From NCBI RefSeq assembly GCF_964355755.1, contig NC_092672.1:1180001-1240000 (forward strand): a stretch of 60,000 nt of DNA, written 5' to 3'. The position numbers were made by a program, and so were the translations under genes. Below, in pieces: positions 47,564 to 57,976 of the stretch (within the stretch, counting starts at the first letter, position 1; each line of letters begins with the position of its first letter). The notes beneath the pieces were generated by a model that searched no databases, had not been told where the DNA came from, and saw only the letters and a program-made list of their open reading frames with translations. This stretch comes from Antedon mediterranea (lineage: Eukaryota > Echinodermata > Crinoidea > Comatulida > Antedonidae).

Positions 47564-48318
47564 TTACCTTTTAAGTAGTAAATATACCTGGTAGGCGGCA
47601 GCTTTCAAAGCAGGTACGTCATACCCCATTGGAAGTCGTTGATTGGCTAACCATCGATGAGCCTTATGATAGATCAAATCCCATTCAGCTTTTAGATTAG
47701 AGCAACTATGATGTAGCCAAATGACAGCCAAGGCCGTACCCCACAATCGCTGTTCCAATTCTAAATCGGGCACAAACACGCCACCAGACTCAACAGAGTT
47801 GGGCGACGTTGGATCGGAAACCGGTCCTGTGGCATTCTTTGACTGGATACCAGATCCTAACATGAGTAATGAGTTCCCTCTATCAGGTGACGTATTTGCC
47901 GATATAAAAGACTTGTAACCACTATCAGAAGTGCGAATCTCATTTCCAAATACGGAATCGTGCAGGTCAGCACTATCTGTTGTGAATGTATCGTGCGGGC
48001 ATTCACACTCCAATCGACTTTCTACCATACACAGTGGTGACGCGTTTCTTAGTTTTTCAAGTGGAATCTCCATTATATCTGCAAGACTTGCATTTAAGTT
48101 CCAAGCTCCACAGGCCAGTTGTTGCTCAACTAACGAAAACAGTTCGACGCATTCAAGGCTCGCTGTACGCGCGCGTGTGTTTTGTATATTTGCGAATATC
48201 GGGCGTTTAGTCGGTGTACCAAGGCGTCGGCGAATCTTTCCTAGTTTGGCGCTAATATTGGCAAACTTCGGTCTTGGTAATGGTATGTTTATGCTTGAAA
48301 TCGGTCTGTACAACGACT
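47564..48318 (-). CDS. VWA5B1: VWA5B1-like last exon: conserved C-terminal block
   Basis: It joins the exon 50034-49930 in phase 1. It reads through LVEQQLACGAWNLNASLADI, a Ser/Thr/acidic insert, and AVIWLHHSCSNLKAEWDLIY, to AAYQVYLLLKR and TAA at 47566-47564. A donor is also present (AAAAG/gtaaca, after 47568) in phase 2, where the vertebrate protein would continue, but no matching terminal exon was found before 44190. Confidence 0.85.
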
Positions 48319-51300
48319 CTGTAAAAGAAGAAACATAAAGGTTTCACACGGTAAAATGTATACATATTTCGTTACAGGAGTCATTAACAATATAGTTTAT
48401 TTTCGACATGCAAGAGCAATGCTCATGCTACAAAAACTATAATATTGAAATGTTTATGAAACGTGTTTTACATGCAAGTTTGTTATTTGTGATTCATAAG
48501 ACAAATTTGAGGAATAATGACCATTCACAAAATGACCATTCACAAAATGAGGTCAAATATGTCAAATAATGATACACAAATGTGTTATAATATATAATTG
48601 TTTTGATGATGATACTTCCATGATTTGAACACAGAAAAATAACATCATTACACTTTTGAATTAAGATAAACGATATATTGTGGGTTCGAGCAGCAGACAA
48701 AATCATCATCATCATTTTTCTAGCCTAGTTTATCATTAATGGCTACAATCGTATAGCATAGCTTATTCCAAAATAACCGGTTTCAACTTATAACATCATC
48801 CGTGAAACATAATACTCTAGGCCTTATACATCTGCTTAGCTGTAGTGAACCAATATTACACAGACGAACGGTACGGTAACGGTAAAAAAATATAACATTT
48901 ATGTTATTCCATATGACTATTTACACACAACGCGAAGAAGACGGGCGGTTAATTATCACTCATGGTAGATACAGATTTTACGCGGAACAAGCTACGCGGT
49001 TTTTGCCGCTTACCGTTACCGCTCGCGTAATTTTTTTTTCCAGGACGAACGTGGGCAGAATTCATGAATAATTCATGATTAATTATGACATAATAGGGAA
49101 CATTATAGAGGGCGCTATATAAGAACACGCTTACCGCTCGTATGTAAAATGGCCTGTACTAACAACGCATTTCAATCTTGTATGACGTCACGTGTGAAAT
49201 AAGTAAATAAAAATATAGTACATTGATCTGTTACATCTAACAATCTTATGAAGATTTTGTAAATCAATAAAACTAATGTCAATTTAATTATTCTTTGGAA
49301 ATGTTATCGGTAAATCGATACTGATAATCTTTCTACAAGCAGTTATACAAAATAAATATATACTTCCCTAATCTAATATAAGTTTGTATTATAGTAATCG
49401 TACTATATTTAAAAATAATCTTGATGAGAGCAAAGTTAGATCATGGAGGAAAAAATACAATGATATTGTTTACTCCATGGATAGAGAATAGTGCGAATGT
49501 GTTGCTATATATTAAGCATTTATTTGTTCCGTTTACATCGTTAAGAAAGCTTTCAAGATCAACTTTATTTATCACACGTCCATATAGAAAAAAACAATTT
49601 ATAAAATACATATACAATAGATTGTTAGGTTTGGGTTTTTCGTAGTGTTCCATTCACCATCCCTAGCTCACTTCAATGTACTACGTGATAATTTGTAAAA
49701 AGTTTCATAATACTTATTTTTGTTATAATGTCGTTTTTAAGGTCAGAAGGGTTACAACGAAAACGGAACAAATGTGAATTTAGCAGCAGATAACATGAAG
49801 TAATTCATTTCACATTATTGACAATAACATAGACAAATAATGAACATTGAATAGCATTAGAATAGACGATTGCTCAACTATTATTGTTAAGTACTAAGAT
49901 ATACAAACAGAAAAGAGCATATGACTCACTATTAGATGTTGCCAGGTCATATATATGACCTTTTTGGGACACGTAGGCTCCGTTCCAGCGTACTGGTTCT
50001 GATATCGTAGAGCCGACTGGACTAGGAGGCCGACCTATGTAAGGGAACACAAAATGCACGCTGATAGAAATCTTAGCACGATAAGATAATAAATATATAC
50101 AAGAGTATGTTGTTAGTCATAAGAAACAACATGCCTTTGATGAAGTAAATTTGCAGAACTTTCAGTTTCTGAAAAATAATTTGTGGTAAAAAAAACGGTA
50201 CTAATGTAGGGAACTTGACAACAGTCACATTATGTAACATTTCAATTAAGGCCTAAGATATTGCAAAAGAATTCCAGATGAATCTGATTTGTGGTTATAT
50301 GTTGCCCACCAAAAAAAAAAGAATGTTCAAAAGTTCCGTACATATTTAAGGAACAAAGTGGTACTGTATATGCCTACTCGGATATTTCCATATTAATGTG
50401 TCTAGTTTTATCGTGGAGAATGTTATCTGACTTAGGTGCTTGTGTGTGTAAAGCTCTATCTACACGATCAAACAACATGTGATGTGCTCATAATGGCGTC
50501 ATATCACTACCATATTTAAGGATATCACTACCATATTTGGTCCCATCACACTTTTTTCACATAAAGTTTGATAGTGTGGACAGAGCTTTAGCGATGCAAC
50601 GTAAACATAATGTAAAAGAAGATTAGCAACCCGTATGATAGGTCTGTGTTATAGCGCCGAATGCGGTTGTTGTGTAAAGTAAAATATAATAGGGGGCGGT
50701 ATAACCTGATTATTATACACTCATAATTAAGCTACTACATTTTAGATAGTAGGCTATACTTTTTTTTAATAATTGTTTTTCAAATTTTGCAATGTAATTA
50801 AATATATCTATAAAAGTTTAATTAGCATAGATGGTTTGGTAGGATAGAAAGCACACCAAATTGTAGATTAGAAAAGCGGCGACTAACGCACTCAAACTAC
50901 TTACTAGTAAAACAATTATTTTGGCTTAAATTGAAAAAAATAAATACATTATTGACGTTTTTATATTAGTATTGTTAATAACGTTTTAATTATTTCATTT
51001 TGCATTATCGTTGACTATTTAATCATATATTTATACATCGCTTTCTTGTATTAATAACAAACTAATATTTTTTGTCAAAATCATATTATCAATGTTTGTT
51101 TATATTTAAATATTCTTAAGAATTATATTCGTTATGATTATAATATGTATTCTATTTTCAATTTAAACTAAAATAGACAGAGATGCAGTAATCTAATAAT
51201 TAGGTTGATTGCAAATAAATAGCGTGTGTGACGCATGATGGGAAGGAAATGGAGGCACGTACGCGCATTGTGTTTACGGGATTTTTTGGTCACTTCCTGC

Positions 51301-54300
51301 CCCTAATTTCTTCCCACCATGCATTGTGCAACGACGTTCCTCTCACAAATATATTGCGTATAGTATGAGCGTACAACATAAATTAGACAAGCAAAATGCA
51401 GAATAACATGCTACGTGCAACTATTAAAGTTCAATTTATATCATGCATACCTTCTACTTCGAAGCCTGATATCCAAGTCAAGACTATTATCAGGAAAGAA
51501 TAGATAGATAGTAAAAACATTTAAAAACAAGACTTTAACACGAAAACACCGTGAATCAAACTAACACCCGACGTTAATTCGTATCTGTGTTTGTACGCAC
51601 GTTTACACTTTGTGACGTGCAGTATGTGTGATGTCTCTGGCGAAATGACGCTACTAAAGCCGTACTAAAAAGTATATCTAAATTGAGATGTGATTACGAC
51701 TTGGAAAAATAATGATTGTTTTAAAAATTAATTTCGAATTAATTCAAATGATGTTTTTTCAGACGGTTAGAAGTGGCGTCATAGTGTTTGTGAGTGACGT
51801 CATTTTAGTTTAATGACGTCATTAATATTGTAAACATTCCAGTACAGATAATACGTGCTACATGTTGTCATTAATAATTATTTGCTATGCATTTCAGCGT
51901 GTATAAATTAATATCAAAATGCAAATGTAGTAACATTTTATTATTAAAAACACAATAAAAATGCTTTAAAATTCTTTCTCTAAACAAAACCAAGCTTTAC
52001 CTAAATTCTTCCATTTTAATTATTAGTATACGTTGATAACATTTCCAAGATTTAAAGAATGGATTCGGGCTTTTTTGTATCGCTAATAATATGATATAAT
52101 CACTAAATCTAATGAAACAAACAACTGTATTTTATTTACTGTTCGAATAACGATTATTTCTAAGTGCAGTCTAACTATACTATGCTACTAAATAATAAAC
52201 CACTGCGCATGCGCATTGTTTAGTGGAATTTAACCCGTCTCTATTAATAGAATATAACTTCGGTTTTATTTATTGATTAAATACAATTTTAGATAAATGG
52301 AAAGTATAAGTAAACTGTGATGAGATGTCGTTAATGGGCTGACGTGTAGAATGCTACATCTATTAAATACACTGCACTATTACTTACTAAATCAGAACGT
52401 ATGATTAGAGACTAATGCATCAATACACTTTTTATTTGTGTATCGTTTTTATAATTTAATATTGTAAGTTTTTTTCTGGAAAATGTGTTTAATAGTTTTA
52501 GACACATTATTAGTTCTGTCCTACTCCGATCAAATATAAATAATGATGATTCTTTTTATTGAGAAACAATAGTCGTAATACGACTATAGAAAATTGAACC
52601 TACCATAGCCTGATGAGAATGCATCGTCTTCAGATTCTGTGAATGAATTTGAAAACTTTCCTCCAAATCCACTAGAATGACTTTGCTGCATTGAGTGCCT
52701 TTTGGCAGAACATTGCTTAAGTGCTTTAGAGTTTGATTGTACCTATTGAGGAAGGCGAACACGTGTTATTCTAATTATTAATATTATTACACGAATATGA
52801 ATGACAGTGTAACATGTAAAAGTGTAACAAAGTGGTTATTGTTGTTTAAACAACAACAGTCAGGCTGGAGTCAGGCTTGTAGGATGTAAAGATGATTAAA
52901 CAGTTGTAAGTGGGGTTTGGTTTAATTTGTTTCTATAGGTCAACAGACATGCAGTGGCAATTGATCTGGGAAGTGGAGTTGAAATTGGAGGGGTTGGGAT
53001 TGCGTGTATGTGGAGGGGGAATGCTTACCTGTACCAAGCATGGAAGGGGTTCATCCGTCTCTTGGTCGACTGATATGAAAGCCGTATGTTTGGAGATGAC
53101 GTTGGCAGACTGGCTGACGTCAACCACTTTTGTGTGAAGTTTGAAAGCCTCATCACTTGGCATGTCACTAAGACTTGTTCTTGAAACTTTTGAATGAAAT
53201 CAGAGCATTTGCTAATATCATGTTTATTATAGACCTATACTCATATGAAATGTAGTTATTTTAGAATGTTTAGAAAGTTTTATTTAGTAGTTAAATTTAC
53301 TTTCATTATAGTTCTCAATCGAAAAATTCTTTTTAACATTAATTCCCAAAACATAGCCAAATATAAATGACATTATTTGTGATCGGATGGCCTAACCACT
53401 GCACTAAAACAGTTCAAAGATGAAGCCTATATTTACCTTCATCTCGAATTGCCTGCATTTCTAATAGTTCCAAGTCCTTTATCAGAGTTTTTGCGGCAAG
53501 TTGGTGAATAGTGTCCTCCCAGACGTCTTCATCTTCATTTTGCACCCTTGCTCCTCTACATAATAACTTGCGTATATCAAATGGCACGTGACATTCAATT
53601 GATTTACCACAAAATAGTCCATAGATAGTAAGTGAACACATTGTCGACCGCGCTTTAATATCTATTAGATTATCCCCATCGAGTATCCAAGATTCGTCAA
53701 GTCCCTTTTCAAGATCGACATCAAAGTTAAAATCGTTACGCCCGCCCTCTAGGAAGTTATCCCAAACAGGACTCATTGGGCCTAGCTCAATGCTAAGCTG
53801 CTCTTCTTGTTTCAGAATTGATAGTTTCGGTGGGCGACGATCCGTTTCTGATTTCGGTCGCGTACGTGAGACATGTGTAGGGCTGGACGATTTCCGTCGG
53901 TCGTGATACGACAGGCGAGACAGCATTGTACGTAAAGTACCCGGATCGACGGCGTCAGATGCTTCTGTTAAAGAACTTGCTCTTACTCGCTTTGTGAGAA
54001 GTTCAATTCTACGATGTTTCATCTTCAAAATAAAGAAATATAAAGCTAAATAATAATTTCTACCAAAAAAAAAATAATTTTTTTAAATGTATTAATTTTT
54101 CCTGTTTTTTAGTAAAAATACTTCTTTCGTACTTCTTCTATTTTGAAAAGAAGTTGAAAAAGTTACTTACCGAATCATCGTTCGATAAATGTCTTGGAAA
54201 TTGTTCATTTATTTCTTGTTCAACTCGAGAGTCTGATTTTGGTGACGATGAAAGTGTTCTGACAGGGGATGCACCTTTCAATAAAAGTTACAAACATTTA

Positions 54301-57300
54301 AAGATATTACAATATAATACATACTACTCCACTCCGTATTCTTGTTATACAACATATCACATTGATGTATATCATCTAGAAGGGAGACGGATTTGAATAG
54401 GTTATGTTTGCGGGTAATCCTGAGGATTGTAAATCCCATTTTGGGGATTTATAAGGATGTACAATGCAGATTAATAATTGCCTTTTTGTTCCGCTTTTAC
54501 ATGTGCTTTTTTCTTGTATGGTATCAAAATAAACCAAATCAAGCCCAACCGCCGTCCTTTTTTTTATAGAGGATGCAGAATTAAGTAACTTTAAAGTTAT
54601 CTTGAGATTATCATTTTGGTATTGGCTATAATTGTATGATAAGTGTACCAGAATCTGAATATAAATTGCTAAGCACTTAGAAAAGTTGATAGATATTTCT
54701 AAGCCAGGTGTTGATATATTAAACTAAGAATAGACCTGTATTGCAATTTTAAGAGATGTCTTGTTTTCCAATCTCATCATAAAGCAATATTTATCTATCT
54801 TGGCAATTTCAAGTACATGTTGCATGACGTACTTATTGAATACAAAGTAATTGGGCGTTATAAATACTGTATTAGGTAGATAGCTGCGTACTAATCAGGA
54901 TGAAAATAATTCCCGATGATTATTTCTAAAAGTCATAATATTCTGATAGATTTGATGAGAAAATTAATCTAAAATATGTATCCTTGACATTAAAAACAAT
55001 TTTAAACTTCAAGAGGTGAAATCAAGGTTTTGACAATGTACTGGATTTCAACAAAAATATAGCACTTTTGCTTTTGGGTCTATTTTCCAGTTAGATTCTT
55101 TTAAAATACTTCCCATAATTCCAGAGTTCTATACGTTTTGAAGCGAGAATTAGCATTTTATTTTTTAAGATATAAGATACACGTACAAAATCAGATAATC
55201 TTTCCTTCAGTACGATTTATTTTTAGATATAACGCTCTGTCTACACTATCAAACTTTATATGACAACAACATGTGATGGGCATGATGATGCCGTATCACA
55301 TAAAGTTTGATAGTGTGGACAGAGCTAAAGTTACACATGAACTGGAACTTACTTCCAATAAAAGACCGGTTACTGGACTGACTATCATGTTGAGGAGAAA
55401 ATGACGAATTTCTGTCATCTTCCATATCAACACTTTGATCGTCTGATAGATTCTTGTCCAGAAATGGATTATGCCTCTCTTCCTTTAGGAACGATCCAAC
55501 CGTCGTTTTCATTCCAGCTGTATCTGTTAGAATACCGTATACAACGATTGACTCTCCTTGTAGTAGTGTCGGATGGTGTGTTGGTGTCTGACACAACTCT
55601 ATACCGTACGGAAGAGACCACTGGAAGGTGATGTCACTAATGCATGGTCGTAAAGAACTCTTTAGAAGTTCGAGAACCTGAAATGATAAAAGTATTCAAC
55701 AATTTGATATACCGCTAGATTTCCTCAGTTGTTCTGTCTCCACTTTATATTCGGCAGCATTGTTTTAGCTATTATTTCTTTATGATCAGAAATTTCTTTT
55801 TTTTTCTTTAATCTTTCTAACCAGCTAGGCCTATATTTAAGCTTAGAGTTTGCGAATTTTGTTTTTTCTTTTTCTGTTTGTACGTGTTTTTTTTATATGG
55901 ATAAAATATTCCGAACTAAAAGAAATTGATTGATTGAGAATGTTTGAGAAAGAAAATATATATTGAACTGGCAACATCTACTTTGTATTAAAATGCACCG
56001 ATGGACGATTAGTAAATCGAATACCTAATAGCTCCATGGGGAGGATTTACAAAAGGAAAACATTAGTCATAGACTAATGATTGGAAGTGAAAAGAATGTA
56101 ATACCTTTTTATGCATTCTGTCTTCTTTGTTTATCATCACCGCTGTCCCTCTACCAACACTTGCCATGGTTTCAAGATGTAGTGTGGAAGACCTGTACCC
56201 AACACCTATAACGTGCACCCTACAAAAATACCATAAAATCAGTAAGTTTTACTGGAAAACCATAGGTTATTTAATGCATTTATATGCGTATAAGCTAAAC
56301 AATAAAATAGCAAAATATTGGTACCGGTAAAGATTTTTAAACAAGATATGCTTTTTAAAATTTATATTGTCAGTTTCTATAATATAGACCCAATTAAGAA
56401 TTAATTGTACAAGTATAAGTTATTACTGAAAAGGAATATGTCACGACTTTTGTTATTGTAATTACCTTGTGTTGTTACAATTTGCTTTTATAAGTTCAAT
56501 TGTTTGACCAGAATTCGAAATTCCACCGTCAGTTATGACAAACACTTGTCTAGGCCAGCCCCTTGCAACAGGGTGCTCGAATACCCACGACAACGCAGTG
56601 TGAAGGTCCGGGTTGTTCCCACCAAGATCTGCACGAATCGTGCGAATGTGATTGCTAGCCTCTTTCACATTGTCCTGCGTGTATGGCCGACTTTGTTCAA
56701 ACGCGGTTTTACACGTGGAACCAAATCCAACAACGTTAAAGCGACATGAGAAAGGTAGACTTTTTATGCATAATAGTAGAGATTCCCGAGTGTTAGCGAT
56801 GGTGTCACCACACATACTGCTACTCCGGTTTACAACAAAAACAAATTCCCCGGGAACTTCATATTCATCTCTTTGGAGTTTCTTTTTAAAATCGTCATAA
56901 TTTGGAAAGTAGTTCAACATAATGACTGGAATGTGCATAATGTCTTTATGAAGTCGATTTTTTATGTAAGAAACATTTCGTTCATTTTCGTCACCAAGCT
57001 CGGCTTCTCGGATAAACTCGTTTTCTGATTTAACAAACACTTCGTATTCTTCGGGACGCATGTTTCCATGTTCAAGAATAACTACAGGTTCGCTTATGTT
57101 TCTTCGGAAAACTGTAATTTCAAGATCTCTGTCCATTGGATGTGCTTCGGCAAGCGTTACAAATACTGATGACGCGTCTTTTGCAAACGGATCCGCGTCA
57201 ACCCGTATCGAATGACTCGAGCTCCATACACCAGCTAATAACGTTGGAGCTTTAACTTCCAGTTGGAATTCAAAGTTATATTCCATTGGGTTGTACGGCG

Positions 57301-57976
57301 TTTCATTTGCAATTTCCGACAACTTTTTAAACGTTTGTTCTGGAATTATATTTTCGTCCGATTGTAGAATTTCCTGAAAGTCATCATTCAAGACAGATTG
57401 ATAGTCGGAATCTTTTGTTGAATTCGTTCGAAAATCCGTTTGCAACCGTGGAGTTAACACACATGGATATTTTACAACTACACCACCCTCAACGTTCGTT
57501 TGTAATTCAGAAACCAAACTCAATAAAAGTGTCACAGATCCAAAAGGTCGAATTGTTCCAATATTCGCACAGAATATAGTCTGTTCCTCGGTTTCAGAGA
57601 GAGTAAACTTTCCTTGTACTAAATAAGTTTGGCTTCCCCCACCTAAGTGCTCGTTAAAATGATCTATATCAGTTTTGTCTTTAAGTTGTATTGTAATGTT
57701 ACGCGTTTGGAGGTGGGCTTCAAATCCCACTAAAGAACTAGCCTCGTCCAATGGAAGAACAAAGAATCCTTCAACCACGTGATCTTCGTCATTGTAATAC
57801 GTAAGCGCAGACGTGGTTGCTAAGGACTGTCCGTTAACGCATGACGATACGCGAATACCCTGAAGTGGGATTTTCGTGCGTGTGTGACGGTTGATCAAAC
57901 CAGGCATGATGTTTTAACTTAAAATTTCACAAAACAATGTTCAGTTCAGCAAACTGTTCATCCTTAAGTCCATAGT
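47564..57976 (-). CDS. VWA5B1: VWA5B1-like protein (VIT and VWA domains)
   Basis: Nine coding exons on the minus strand: 57907-56466 (leader to 57976), 56219-56105, 55677-55353, 54274-54171, 54022-53437, 53186-53029, 52742-52604, 50034-49930 and 48318-47564, all GT-AG and in phase; 1242 residues, near the usual length. The N-terminus MPGLINRHT starts as in vertebrate VWA5B proteins and opens the VIT domain. The VWA domain runs from about residue 350 (GEFVFVVNRSSSM) through FVITDGG into exon 2. A conserved middle block (EDTIHQLAAKTLIKDLELLE; NVISKHTAFISVD) and a C-terminal block (LACGAWNLNASLADIMEIPL; LWGTALAVIWLHHS; ALKAAAYQVYLLL) follow. It has no signal peptide, so it is probably cytoplasmic; the function of the family is poorly known. 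VWA5B1 against VWA5B2 is not resolved. The last 15-20 residues usual in vertebrates are not found. Confidence 0.9.
48319..49929. other. Intron of the VWA5B1-like gene
   Basis: AT-rich, no additional exon seen. A 15-bp step (AATGACCATTCACAA) is repeated at 48517 and 48532. 48860-49150 has scattered CG-containing segments (cttaccgttaccgctcgcg) that recur as 'taccgctcg' near 49130. Confidence 0.5.
50035..51450. other. Intron with MITE-2 copy and a small inverted repeat
   Basis: It contains the MITE-2 copy at 50449-50590 and, at 51230-51330, a short inverted pair (gcatgatgggaaggaaat and atttcttcccaccatgca). No exon with family similarity. Confidence 0.6.
50449..50590. mobile_element. MITE-2 copy (most complete)
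   Basis: Both ends are preserved: taaagctctatctacac on the left and the inverse AAGTTTGATAGTGTGGACAG on the right, with GTGATGTGCTC and two TATCACTACCATATTT segments inside. Confidence 0.85.
51451..51520 (-). CDS. Signal-peptide-like exon inside the VWA5B1-like gene
   Basis: A segment beginning with ATG at 51520 reads MFLLSIYSFLIIVLTWIS, then GFEVE, and ends at a good donor (AGAAG/gtatgc) in phase 1. It has the hydrophobic core of a signal peptide or anchor. In phase it joins the downstream exon 50034-49930. Alternatively, with an internal acceptor (gataatag), its last 33 nt would be an ordinary symmetric exon. It could be an alternative first exon, an 11-codon exon, or chance. No homologue is recognised. 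Confidence 0.45.
51521..52603. other. Intron, no exon seen
   Basis: AT-rich. Several CGTCA motifs (gtgacgtc, tgacgtcat) cluster at 51770-51830, next to the possible alternative first exon; they resemble CRE sites but their use is unknown. Confidence 0.4.
53437..54022 (-). CDS. VWA5B1: VWA5B1-like exon 5: basic linker and conserved middle block
   Basis: 586 nt. It starts with a basic stretch (MKHRRIELLTKRVRA), then a Ser/Arg-rich, probably disordered region, then an acidic stretch, then the family-conserved DVWEDTIHQLAAKTLIKDLE near the end. It joins exon 6 (acceptor at 53187-53188, tcattcaaaag), which supplies SDEAFKLHTKVVDVSQSANV. No enzymatic motif. Confidence 0.88.
55230..55328. mobile_element. 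MITE-2 copy near a VWA5B1-like exon
   Basis: Short complete copy: taacgctctgtctacac on the left and the inverse ending tggacagagcta on the right. It lies in the intron, 24 bp past the donor of the exon 55677-55353. Confidence 0.85.
55800..55935 (+). mobile_element. Possible LINE 3' tail in a VWA5B1-like intron
   Basis: T-rich stretch, then atggataaaatattccg, then aactaaaagaaattgattgattga. The tail type is like that at 5690-5850 (both have tattccgaa followed by an A-rich stretch and a tetramer repeat). No coding remnant. Confidence 0.4.
56466..57907 (-). CDS. VWA5B1: VWA5B1-like exon 1: VIT domain and most of the VWA domain
   Basis: A 1442-nt exon. VIT segment: IPLQGIRVSSCVNGQSLA, VEGFFVLPLDEASSLVGFEA, FCANIGTIRPFGSVTLLLS. 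Then NPMEYNFEFQLEVKAP. VWA: residue 360 is Asn in NRSSS where the family has Asp, and residue 431 is Asn in GGNN where the family has Thr; FVITDGG keeps its Asp. The ATG at 57907 aligns with the family start. A non-coding leader (57976-57908) with an 11-codon upstream frame (ATG GAC TTA) precedes it. Confidence 0.92.

Noticed and set aside
47721-48338. Plus-strand open frames up to 135 codons
   Set aside because: Antisense of the conserved C-terminal exon of the VWA5B-like gene.
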